A stretch of 64,000 nucleotides of DNA from DASVDE01 sp963740065 (GTDB taxonomy: Bacteria; Actinomycetota; Thermoleophilia; Solirubrobacterales; 70-9), in contig CAVUCS010000001.1 of the NCBI GenBank assembly GCA_963740065.1, positions 496,001 to 560,000 on the forward strand. Reading direction: 5' to 3'. Positions 1 through 7,508 of this stretch are shown one piece after another. The notes beneath the pieces are model-generated. The model did not search any database. It saw only the letters and a list, made by a program, of their open reading frames with translations, and was not told where the DNA came from. The position numbers and the translations under genes are program-made. The stretch's first letter is position 1, and each line of letters begins with the position of its first letter.

Positions 1-137
1 TTGTCCCCAGTGCCGACACGGTGCTGGAACCGGGCGACGAGGTGCTCGCGGTGCTCGACCCGGGCAAGGAGGATGATTTGAAGACGCTTTTCGGGCCCGC
101 GAGCAACGGTGACGGCAGCGCTTCCGACGATGCCTGA
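1..137 (+). CDS. C-terminal end of a TrkA/RCK-type potassium uptake regulator (partial)
   Basis: The third forward frame is open from the window edge to a TGA at 135-137 and gives about 44 residues. They contain the pattern DTVLEPGDEVLAVLDPGK followed by a short LKTLFG helix, which is how RCK_C (TrkA C-terminal) domains end. Family role: cytosolic nucleotide-binding subunit gating K+ uptake. Only the tail is visible, so the identity of the whole protein is inferred. The next gene starts inside its last 8 bases. Confidence 0.55.
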   Translation, partial: VPSADTVLEPGDEVLAVLDPGKEDDLKTLFGPASNGDGSASDDA

Positions 138-1362
138 CCGGGAGGTCGACTTTCTTCTGATCGGCGGCGGTATGGCTTCCGCTCACTGCGCGGCGGAGCT
201 GCGCAAGCGCGGGGCCCAGGGCTCGATCCTGTTGGTCGGACGCGAGCCCGAGCCGCCCTACGAGCGCCCGCCTCTCTCCAAGGAGTATTTGCGTGGCGAC
301 GCCGAGCGAGCGGATGCCTACGTCAACCCACCCTCGTGGTACGAGGAGAACGAAGTAGAGCTGGCAACCGGCCGCAACGTGATGTCGCTTGATCCGGAAG
401 CGCGGACGGCGAAGCTCCAGGGTGGGGAGGAGGTGTCCTTCGGCGCGGCCCTGCTCGGCACCGGAGCGATGGTCAACATCCTGCGGGTCGAGGGCGCCGA
501 AAACGAGGGCATCCACTACCTGCGCGCCTTCGGCAACTCCGACGCGATTCGAGCGGATGCCGAAGCGGCCGAGCATGTGGTCCTCGTGGGCGGCAGCTAC
601 ATCGGCACCGAGGTCGCCGCTTCGCTTACCGCGAAGGGAACGAAGTGCACGATCGTGATGATGGAAGACGCCGCCCTGTCGCGAACCTTCGGCGAGGACG
701 CCGGGCGCTGGTTCCAGGCCCAGCTCGAGTCACGCGGCGTTGAGGTATTCGGCGGCGAGGAGTTGGAGGCCTTCGAGGGTGACGGCCGGGTAAACGCGGT
801 GCTGACCAAGAGCGGCAGGGCGATCGAGTGCGACGCGGTCGTGGTCGGCGCCGGCGTCAGGGCCGACGCGATGCTCGCCCAGCGCGCCGGCTTGGAGGTC
901 GACGACGGCATCGTTTGCGACTCCAAGTTGCGGACCTCAGCCGAAGGGATCTACGCGGCCGGCGACTGCTGTTCTTACGACAGCGTCATCCATGGTCGGC
1001 GCCTGCGAGTAGAGCACTGGGACGTGGCGATGCAGCAAGGAATGCATGCGGCGGGGAACATGCTCGGCGACGATCGCGACTACGACGTCGTCCCCTATTT
1101 CTTCAGCGATCTCGCCGATTGGGCGAGCCTGGAATACGTGGGACCGGCCAAGGACTGGGACGAGGAGATTTGGCGCGGCGACCGCGAGAGCGGCAAATTC
1201 TCCGTCTGGTACTTGAAGGACGCCAAGGTGGCGGGATGCCTCAGCGTCGACCGCCCCGAAGACCTGGCCGAAGCCCGCCGTCTGCTGGCCGACAGAGTGG
1301 ACATCTCAGCCGCCAAAGGTCAGATCGCCGATCCCAATAGCGACCTCTCGGCCGTCGGCTAG
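130..1362 (+). CDS. FAD-dependent NAD(P)H oxidoreductase, ferredoxin/rubredoxin reductase-like
   Basis: A 410-aa pyridine nucleotide-disulfide oxidoreductase without a redox disulfide. The N-terminal FAD-binding Rossmann motif (LIGGGMASAHCAAEL) is followed by the ERPPLSKEYLRG signature of ferredoxin/rubredoxin reductases (AIF-like group). A second dinucleotide fold (VVLVGGSYIGTEVAASL, about residues 150-165) should bind NAD(P)H, and IYAAGDCC is the late FAD contact. It probably passes electrons from NAD(P)H to a small iron-sulfur partner, none of which is seen nearby. I chose ATG 130, which overlaps the upstream stop by 8 nt, over GTG 109, because the Rossmann strand begins right after MPDREVDF. 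It may be co-transcribed with the TrkA-like gene. Confidence 0.85.
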   Translation: MPDREVDFLLIGGGMASAHCAAELRKRGAQGSILLVGREPEPPYERPPLSKEYLRGDAERADAYVNPPSWYEENEVELATGRNVMSLDPEARTAKLQGGEEVSFGAALLGTGAMVNILRVEGAENEGIHYLRAFGNSDAIRADAEAAEHVVLVGGSYIGTEVAASLTAKGTKCTIVMMEDAALSRTFGEDAGRWFQAQLESRGVEVFGGEELEAFEGDGRVNAVLTKSGRAIECDAVVVGAGVRADAMLAQRAGLEVDDGIVCDSKLRTSAEGIYAAGDCCSYDSVIHGRRLRVEHWDVAMQQGMHAAGNMLGDDRDYDVVPYFFSDLADWASLEYVGPAKDWDEEIWRGDRESGKFSVWYLKDAKVAGCLSVDRPEDLAEARRLLADRVDISAAKGQIADPNSDLSAVG

Positions 1363-1410
1363 GCCTTCATCGATTTGGATAGCCTCTTGGGGGCAGGTCG
1401 CCTGTCGTAT

Positions 1411-1481
1411 TGCCCGGTCGTCTAGTGGCAAGACACTCGGCTCTGGACCGAGGAACGGTGGTTCGAATCCATCCCGGGCAG
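1411..1481 (+). tRNA. tRNA-Gln (CUG)
   Basis: Full cloverleaf. The acceptor strand tgcccgg (1411-1417) pairs with ccgggca (1474-1480), with discriminator G1481. The anticodon stem ctcgg/ccgag encloses loop CTCTGGA, so the anticodon is CTG. The T-arm carries GGTTCGAATCC. No CCA is encoded. It stands alone, 50 nt upstream of the HNH gene. Confidence 0.95.
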
Positions 1482-1530
1482 TTCGTTCCGCATTGAGATT
1501 CCGTCCGATCCATCATCGAACGTATGTTCG

Positions 1531-2395
1531 ATGAGAAGACGGGTGGAGAAGTTGCTGAAGGCAGGGTGGTCACGACGGAGAATCGCTCGTGAACTCGACG
1601 TCGACCCATCGACCGTCACTCGTTGCGCTCGCTTGCTCGGCTACCCGGATGTGGTTCCGCGCGGATCTCTGTTCGACTGGCAGGCAATCCAGGAGTACTA
1701 CGACCAGGGACACACGATCGATGAGTGCAAGGCGCTCTTTGGTGTCTCGTATGGAGCTTGGGACAAGGCAACCGTGCGAGGGGACATCGTCACTCGCCGA
1801 CGCTCCAAGCGACAACTCTCACACGAGACGCGCGACCGGGTCGAAGCTCTGTTAGCCGATGGGTTGAAGCCGGCTGAGATCGCCCGGAAATTGGATCTCA
1901 CAAAGTCGACAGTCGCGTTTCATTGCCGGAAGCTCGGCTATCGGGCAGATGTGCGGTTCGCACGCAGGTACGACTGGTCGGAGGTTCAGCGTGCAATCGA
2001 TGAAGACGGGCTTTCGATGACCCAATGCAAAAAGCGCTTCGGTTTCTGTTCGGCTGCCTGGGCATGACGCGGTGAAGCGAGGTGTCATCGTTCCCCGCCC
2101 GGCGGTGATTCCCATGAATCACCTGCTCGTTGTGGGGCGGAAAGGCACAAATCGCACCCACCTCAAGAGCCGCCTGATCAAGGAAGGGCTCAAGGGAGAA
2201 AGTTGCGAGATATGCGGTCTCGGTGAGTGGCTCGGCAGACCGCTCGGTCTCGAACTCCATCACGTAAACGGGCGTGGCAACGACAACCGGCTTGAGAATC
2301 TCCAACTCCTCTGCGGCAACTGCCACTCGCAAACCGATAACTGGGGCGGTCGAGGCATCGGGCGGAAGGCGAAGTCGGAAGAACAAGCTGCTTAG
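1531..2395 (+). CDS. HTH-repeat HNH endonuclease, frameshifted
   Basis: Two reading frames encode one protein. The first (1531-2067) has two resolvase-like HTH segments (WSRRRIARELDVDPSTVTR and LKPAEIARKLDLTKSTVAF). Each is followed by a DW-x-(Q/V) to C-K-x-F-G-x-W segment, so an HTH-plus-spacer unit is duplicated. The second frame (2072-2395) supplies the HNH nuclease: CEICG, LELHHVNGRGNDNRLENLQ and CGNCHSQ, the zinc cysteines and His/Asn/His catalytic set. The frames join if one G is removed from the GGG at about 2060-2062, giving W-H-D-A-V-K-R-G, which parallels the W-D-K-A-T-V-R-G of the first unit. Corrected length is about 287 aa. Such proteins are typically free-standing, homing-type DNases near tRNA genes. 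This copy could be a true pseudogene or a sequencing indel. Confidence 0.75.
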
Positions 2396-2413
2396 ACGCA
2401 CAGGGCGTCTAAG
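2391..2413 (+). terminator. Hairpin at the end of the HNH gene
   Basis: CTTAGACGC (2391-2399) and GCGTCTAAG (2405-2413) form a perfect 9-bp stem with a 5-nt loop that includes the HNH stop codon. No U-run follows, so termination is inferred only from position. Confidence 0.4.
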
Positions 2414-2421
2414 GGCTCTGG

Positions 2422-2427
2422 TAGGTT
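2422..2427 (+). promoter_or_regulatory. -10 box TAGGTT for the lipoprotein gene
   Basis: TAGGTT lies 10 nt before ATG 2438, so transcription would begin within a few bases of the start codon. Confidence 0.5.
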
Positions 2428-2437
2428 CGCCACCCTC

Positions 2438-3148
2438 ATGTGCGCTCGAAACTTCCTGATCGCGGCTCTACTGGCCGCTTTGGCGCTCGCCGGTTGTGGC
2501 GGTGGCGGTGGAGGCGATACGAGCGAATCAACCGCGACCGTCGCTACCACCACTGCGACGCCTTCATTGAGCAAGGAGGAGTTGATTTCCCAAGGGGACG
2601 CGATTTGCGCTGAGGTGAATGCCGCTCTCGCCTCGGTTAGCGCCAACACGACCAGCTCCGAGAGCCAGGTCGGTCAGGTCGCCGATCTCTATATCGGGAT
2701 GGTTGACAGCCTGCAGGGGTTGGGCACGCCCGATGACGCCACCGGCTACAGCGAGGTGACTTCGGCCGCCGATGACCTCGCGCAGGCCGAAAGCGACGCC
2801 AAGCTGGCCGATGAGCGCGGCGACAGCGCCGCTCTCAGCACCGCGCAGACCGAGGCCACCTCGGCGATCGTCGCTTTCCAGACCGCGGCGGGGTCTTACG
2901 GGTTCACCGAATGCAGCCAGTCGCCCGGCGTTGCGGCTGCGGCGACCGATCCATCGGCAACCGCGACCGCGCCGACCACTACAACCCCCGCTCCCAGCGC
3001 GACTCCGGCGACTCCGACGCCGACTCCAAACACCGGTGGTGCCGGCGGCACGGCTGGAAGCACCGGCGGCGGATCGGCCGGCGGTGGCACGGCGGGAAGC
3101 ACCGGCGGCACGACCGGCGGGTCGTCCGGCGGCATCGGCCCAGGCTAA
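2438..3148 (+). CDS. Secreted lipoprotein with Thr/Pro-Gly/Ser low-complexity tail
   Basis: The 236-aa product starts with a lipoprotein signal: basic MCARN, then LIAALLAALALAGC, with a lipobox LAGC giving Cys19 as the acylated residue. A Gly run follows, then a predicted helical region (about 45-150, ending at a FTECSQ cysteine) of unknown function. The tail is Ala/Thr/Pro-rich and then Gly/Ser-rich, like wall-spanning linkers. It should be anchored to the outer face of the membrane. Its TAA stop overlaps the TAG of the convergent ABC gene. No enzymatic motif was recognised. Confidence 0.75.
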   Translation: MCARNFLIAALLAALALAGCGGGGGGDTSESTATVATTTATPSLSKEELISQGDAICAEVNAALASVSANTTSSESQVGQVADLYIGMVDSLQGLGTPDDATGYSEVTSAADDLAQAESDAKLADERGDSAALSTAQTEATSAIVAFQTAAGSYGFTECSQSPGVAAAATDPSATATAPTTTTPAPSATPATPTPTPNTGGAGGTAGSTGGGSAGGGTAGSTGGTTGGSSGGIGPG

Positions 3149-4938
3149 GCGGCCGAGGAGTCTGCCCAGGCCCCGTATAGGCGGGAGTAGGGCCCGCCCG
3201 CGTCGATCAATTCCTCGTGTGTGCCGGCTTCGGCAATTCGGCCCTTGTCGAGCACGACGATCTTGCCCGCGCGGCGAATCGTCGAGAGGCGGTGAGCGAT
3301 GACGATCGCGGTCCGTCCCGCCAGCAGGCGCTCCAGCCCTTTCTCAATCGTCTTTTCGGTGCGCACGTCGACGTTCGAGGTCGCTTCATCGAGGATCAGG
3401 ATGCCCGGCTCGGCGAGCAGCGCTCGCGCGAACGCGACCAGTTGGCGCTGGCCGGCGGAAAGCTGCACGCCGCGCTCGCCTACCTCCGTCTCGATCCCTT
3501 CCGGCAGCGCCTCGATGAACGCGGTCGCGCCGACTGCGGCCGCGGCGGCCTCGATCTCTTCCAGGGTCGCCTCCGGGCGGCCGAAGGCGATGTTCTCCCG
3601 GACGCTGCCGGAGAAGAGGAAACCCTCCTGCGGAACGATCCCGAGCCGGCGGCGAAGCGCCCGCTGCTGCATCTCACGCAGGTCGCGTCCGTCGATCGAA
3701 ACCGTCCCCTCTTGCGGGTCATAGAAGCGGGCGACCAGCTTGGCGAACGTCGACTTGCCGGCCCCGGTTGAGCCGACCAGCGCGAGCGTTTGCCCCGGCG
3801 GCACGTGCAGGTCCACTTCGCGCAGCGCCCAGTCTTCATCTGAGTAGGCGAACGACACTCCCCGCATCTCAATTTCCCCCCGCAGCGCCCCTGGGTCGAT
3901 CGCGCCGGGCACATCGATCATGTCGGGTTCGGTGTCGAGCAGGTCGAAGATCTTGTCCAGCGCCGCCATTCCCTGCTGGTAGGTGGTGTAGAGCTGGGAG
4001 AGCTGCTGGATTGGGTCGAAGAAGGTGGCCAGGTAGCCGATGAAAGCGACGATCGTGCCGATCTGGATCGCTCTGTCGATCGCCTGGGTGCCGCCGTAGA
4101 GGATGATCGCCGCGGTGCCGATGGCGGCGAGCAGCTCGACCGCCGGAAAGTAAGAGGCATTGAGGTAGACGGTCTTCATGTTCGCCTCGCGGTTTGCCTC
4201 GTTCAGCCCTGTCATCGCCGTCGCGTGGCGGGGCTCCTGCCCGAAGCTGCGCACCACCCGCACTCCACTCAGCGTCTCCTGCAGGTAGGAGGTGATCGCC
4301 GCGATCCGCTCCCGGGTCGCCTTATAGGCGCCGTGGGAGGCGATCCGGAAGACAACGCTGGCCGCGGCCAGTAACGGGAAGGTGAGGAAGGTGACCAGCG
4401 CCAGCTTCACGTCGAGCACCAGCAGAATGACGACGACGCCGATCAGGGTCAGGACGCTGGAGAACATCGTCACCACGCCGCCGGTGACGAGCTGGTTGAG
4501 CGCCTCGATGTCGTTCGTCATGCGGCTGATCAAGACGCCGGGGCTGCGTCGCGTGAAGAAGCCGATCGACATTCTCTGCAGGTGGGCGAAGACGCGCTCG
4601 CGCAGGTCCTGCAGGGCGCGCGTCCCGACCCAGCCGACCAGGTATGTCTGCAGGAAGGTGGCGGTCGCGAAGACGACGGCGACGCCGACGAAGGCAACGA
4701 CGATCCGGTCCAATGCGCCGACGTCGCCGGCGACGATCCCCTGGTCGACGGCGAGGCCCGCGAGGTAAGGGGGCGCGAGGCCCGCGGCGGTGGCGAACAG
4801 CAGTGCGATGAACATCAGCGCCACCTTGCCGCGGTAGGGACGCAGCAAGCCGATCATCCATCGCACCTTGCGGCCGCGCTGGTCCTCACCGCGGAGCAAT
4901 CTCCAGATGGACCCGAGGAGGCGGAGCGCGTCCCTCAT
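3145..4938 (-). CDS. ABC exporter half-transporter, catalytically complete subunit
   Basis: The 597-aa protein has a six-helix transmembrane domain (about 30-310) fused to a nucleotide-binding domain, the type IV (MsbA/TM287-288-like) layout. The NBD shows Walker A GSTGAGKST, Q-loop GIVPQEGFLFSG, signature LSAGQRQ, Walker B ILILDEAT with the catalytic Glu, and the H-loop IVIAHRLST. The signature is LSAGQ rather than LSGGQ. It overlaps its partner gene by 4 nt (ATGA), so the two are made together and most likely form a heterodimer. Substrate unknown; multidrug or lipid export is the usual family role. Confidence 0.92.
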   Translation of the reverse strand: MRDALRLLGSIWRLLRGEDQRGRKVRWMIGLLRPYRGKVALMFIALLFATAAGLAPPYLAGLAVDQGIVAGDVGALDRIVVAFVGVAVVFATATFLQTYLVGWVGTRALQDLRERVFAHLQRMSIGFFTRRSPGVLISRMTNDIEALNQLVTGGVVTMFSSVLTLIGVVVILLVLDVKLALVTFLTFPLLAAASVVFRIASHGAYKATRERIAAITSYLQETLSGVRVVRSFGQEPRHATAMTGLNEANREANMKTVYLNASYFPAVELLAAIGTAAIILYGGTQAIDRAIQIGTIVAFIGYLATFFDPIQQLSQLYTTYQQGMAALDKIFDLLDTEPDMIDVPGAIDPGALRGEIEMRGVSFAYSDEDWALREVDLHVPPGQTLALVGSTGAGKSTFAKLVARFYDPQEGTVSIDGRDLREMQQRALRRRLGIVPQEGFLFSGSVRENIAFGRPEATLEEIEAAAAAVGATAFIEALPEGIETEVGERGVQLSAGQRQLVAFARALLAEPGILILDEATSNVDVRTEKTIEKGLERLLAGRTAIVIAHRLSTIRRAGKIVVLDKGRIAEAGTHEELIDAGGPYSRLYGAWADSSAA

Positions 4939-6752
4939 AGCTTCGCCATCTCCTCGCGCTCTTCGAGGTCGCGCTGGAGGAAAACGGAGTCGGCGAGCCC
5001 ATGCTCGGCAATCTCGCGATAGAAGCCGCAGCCCTCGAGTAGGTCCTCATGGGTGCCGCGGTCGACGATCGTCCCGCCGTCCATCACAACCACCTCATCG
5101 GCCAAGGAGACGGTTGAGAGGCGGTGGGCGATGATGAAAGTGGTGCGCCCGGCCATCGCTTCGCGCAGGCCCCCCTTGATCGCCGCCTCGGTCGTCGCGT
5201 CGACCGAAGAGGTCGCGTCGTCGAGGATCAGGATGCGGGGATCGGCGAGCAGCGCCCGGGCGATTGCGATGCGCTGGCGCTGTCCGCCGGAGAGAGTGAG
5301 CCCGCGCTCTCCGACCATCGTCTCGTAGCCGCCGGGCAGGTCCTCGATGAACTCGGCGGCCTGGGCTCGCCGCGCCGCCAGCTCGATCTCTTCGCGGCTG
5401 GCGCCCGGCCTGGCGTAGGCGATGTTGTCGGCGACCGTGGCGCTGAAGAGGAAGCTGTCGTCGGCGACGAAGGCGACCTCGGAACGCAGCGAGCTGACGT
5501 CGATCGCGCGCGCGTCGACGCCGTCGACCAGCACCCGCCCCTCGCTGGGGTCGTAAAGCCGCGCGATCAGCGCGACCAGGCTGGTCTTGCCCGACCCCGA
5601 TGGGCCGACCAGGGCGACGGTGCGTCCCGCCTCGACATCAAGGTCGACGCCGCTGAGAGCCGCACCCGACTTTGACCCCACCCCAGTGTGGTCATAGTCG
5701 GGTGCGTTCCGATCCGCCTCGTCGTAGCGCAACGACACGCCCTCCATCCGAACGTGCCCGCCGCCGGCGGGCAGCGCCGGCGCCCCGGGTGGGCTTTCGA
5801 TCCGCGGCTCGCGATCGAGGATCTCGAACAGGCGGTTGCCCGAGGCAATCGCCCGCTGCGCCATTCCCATCGCGATCCCCAGCATCCGCATCGGTGCCGC
5901 CAGCATCACCATGTAGGTGTAGAAGGCGGTGAAGTTGCCGAGACTGAGGTTGCCGGCGATCACCTGGCGGCCGCCGATCAGCAGCACGAGCGCGATGCCA
6001 AGTTGCGGCAAGAGCCCGATCAGCGGCGAGAAGAAGGCCTGCAGCTTGGTTGAGTAGATGCTTTGGTCGAAGACGCGGGAAACGGAGCGGCGGAAGCGGT
6101 GAAGCTGGTGCTCCTCACGGGCAAAGGCCTTGACGATGCGGATGCCGGAGACGTTCTCCTCGGCTTCGGCGGTCAGCTCCGCCAGTCGTTGCTGCACCTC
6201 TTGGAGGGCGGGGCGGGAGACGCGGTTGTAGCGGGAGGCGGTGTAGATGACGAAGGGGGCGGGCACCAGAGCAAGCAATGCCAGCCACGGCTCGATCGCG
6301 ATCATCACCGCGGTGGCGAGGACGATCGTCAGAAGGTTCTGGGTGATGAAGATCAGCCCGTAGCCGAGGAAGAAGCGGATCGATTGCAGGTCCACCGTCG
6401 CCCGCGACATCAGCTGCCCCGTTTGCTGGGAGTCGAAAAAGCCCAGCTCGAGGCGTTGCAGGTGGGCGTAAAAGAGCTCGCGCAGATCGAACTCGACCGC
6501 GAGCGACACTTTGCCTGCGACCACCCGCCGCACCATGGTCAGCCCAAGGCGGAGGATTCCGGCGCCAACGATCGCCAGCGCCAGGGGCAGGAGGTCGGGC
6601 TGCTCGCCACTCTCGATCGCGTTGATTGCGCGGCCGATCAGCCACGGGATCAGCACCGTCATTCCCATCGCGGCCCAGGCAAAAGCCAGCGAGCCCCAGA
6701 GTTGGCGGCGGTAGGGGCGCAGGAACCCCATCAGGCGGCGGTAAGTCCGCAT
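4935..6752 (-). CDS. ABC exporter half-transporter, degenerate-site subunit
   Basis: The 605-aa partner has the same TMD-NBD order. Walker A is GPSGSGKTS, signature LSGGQRQRIAIARALL, and Walker B ILILDDATSS, where Asp replaces the catalytic Glu. An insertion of about 20 residues (around EADRNAPDYDHTGVGSKSG) sits just after the first NBD strand. Combined with the LSAGQ signature of its partner, this predicts one weak and one strong ATP site, as in TM287/288-type heterodimers. The start was moved to ATG 6752 because a TATAGT box lies only 6 nt upstream; an upstream TTG (6767) would lie at that box. It is the first gene of the operon. Confidence 0.92.
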   Translation of the reverse strand: MRTYRRLMGFLRPYRRQLWGSLAFAWAAMGMTVLIPWLIGRAINAIESGEQPDLLPLALAIVGAGILRLGLTMVRRVVAGKVSLAVEFDLRELFYAHLQRLELGFFDSQQTGQLMSRATVDLQSIRFFLGYGLIFITQNLLTIVLATAVMIAIEPWLALLALVPAPFVIYTASRYNRVSRPALQEVQQRLAELTAEAEENVSGIRIVKAFAREEHQLHRFRRSVSRVFDQSIYSTKLQAFFSPLIGLLPQLGIALVLLIGGRQVIAGNLSLGNFTAFYTYMVMLAAPMRMLGIAMGMAQRAIASGNRLFEILDREPRIESPPGAPALPAGGGHVRMEGVSLRYDEADRNAPDYDHTGVGSKSGAALSGVDLDVEAGRTVALVGPSGSGKTSLVALIARLYDPSEGRVLVDGVDARAIDVSSLRSEVAFVADDSFLFSATVADNIAYARPGASREEIELAARRAQAAEFIEDLPGGYETMVGERGLTLSGGQRQRIAIARALLADPRILILDDATSSVDATTEAAIKGGLREAMAGRTTFIIAHRLSTVSLADEVVVMDGGTIVDRGTHEDLLEGCGFYREIAEHGLADSVFLQRDLEEREEMAKL

Positions 6753-6758
6753 CACCTG

Positions 6759-6764
6759 ACTATA
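6759..6764 (-). promoter_or_regulatory. -10 box TATAGT for the ABC exporter operon
   Basis: On the minus strand TATAGT is separated from ATG 6752 by 6 nt. A leaderless transcript is predicted. Confidence 0.55.
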
Positions 6765-6791
6765 CAAAGTGAAGTATTGGAAACGGAACGG

Positions 6792-7429
6792 CTAATGAAA
6801 AGCCGCGGCCGCCTTGGCGCTGGAGACTTTGCCTCCCTTGCACGGGCCCGGCCCGTGTCCGGGGCGGGGCAGGATCTCGAAGTTGGTGACAGCGTGGAAG
6901 GGTGTCGTCGCCCCGCTGTTCTGCGCCAGGTTGACGACCAGTCGGTAAAAGCCGGGAGGGAGATTGCTGTAGTAGATCTCCGGCCTGGTCGCCGGCGAGT
7001 AGCTGCCCTTGGAGTGGACCTGCGCGGCCAGTACTCCGTTGGGCCCGGAGTAGGGGGGGAAGTCGAAAGAGCGGCCGGTCAGGCGTCCGTTGCCGAAGGG
7101 GCTGTCGAGCGCTCTCTGCAGTTTTCTGGGGTCGACGCAGTTGGGAACCCGATTGAGGCTGAAGCGGATGTGTCCTTCGCCGAGTTGCGGCTCGTCACCG
7201 AAGTGATGCGGAGCGAGGCTGAAATTCTGAATATCGACCTTGACCACAACGGCGTGGCTTGCCTGGCGGGCGCCGTTGCGCGGGGAGATGACGTCGACGG
7301 CAGGTTCCCCCGGCACCGTCACTTGGTCCACGGCCGGCGCCCTCGACCCTGTGTTGCTCAGCACCAAGCAAGGACGAGCGCGACGGCCGCGATGGCGACG
7401 GCCGCGAGGATGGCGATTCTGCCCCGCAT
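6792..7429 (-). CDS. Secreted protein of unknown function, frameshifted in the signal peptide
   Basis: A hydrophobic signal peptide begins at ATG 7429 (MRGRIAILAAVAIAAVALVLA) but runs into a TGA near 7365. The mature region (VLSNTGSRAPAVDQVTVPGE onward) is open in the neighbouring frame to 6792. Upstream of the shift the second frame is Arg-rich, the usual look of an Ala/Val-rich segment read out of frame, so one base appears to be missing around 7366-7372. Corrected length is about 212 aa. The mature part is predicted to be mostly beta and contains VKVDIQNFSLAPHHF and LPPGFYRLVVNLAQN, reminiscent of single-domain beta-sandwich secreted proteins; no family is claimed. Starts at TTG 7367 or GTG 7364 without a signal peptide are possible alternatives. 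Confidence 0.5.
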
Positions 7430-7508
7430 GGAGCGGAGACATTACGTTAGGAACATTGCGCCGGAGCTGGTGGGGCAGGGACAAGCCGACCCGTAACGTG
7501 TAGATCTC

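Noticed and set aside
1411..2437. Integrative element using tRNA-Gln as attachment site
   Set aside because: No integrase and no repeated tRNA 3' end were found downstream within the window.
6063..7496. Plus-strand frame of 477 codons across the ABC gene start
   Set aside because: Opposite the conserved ABC transmembrane domain and the secreted-protein gene; sequence is low-complexity Gly/Asp/Arg.
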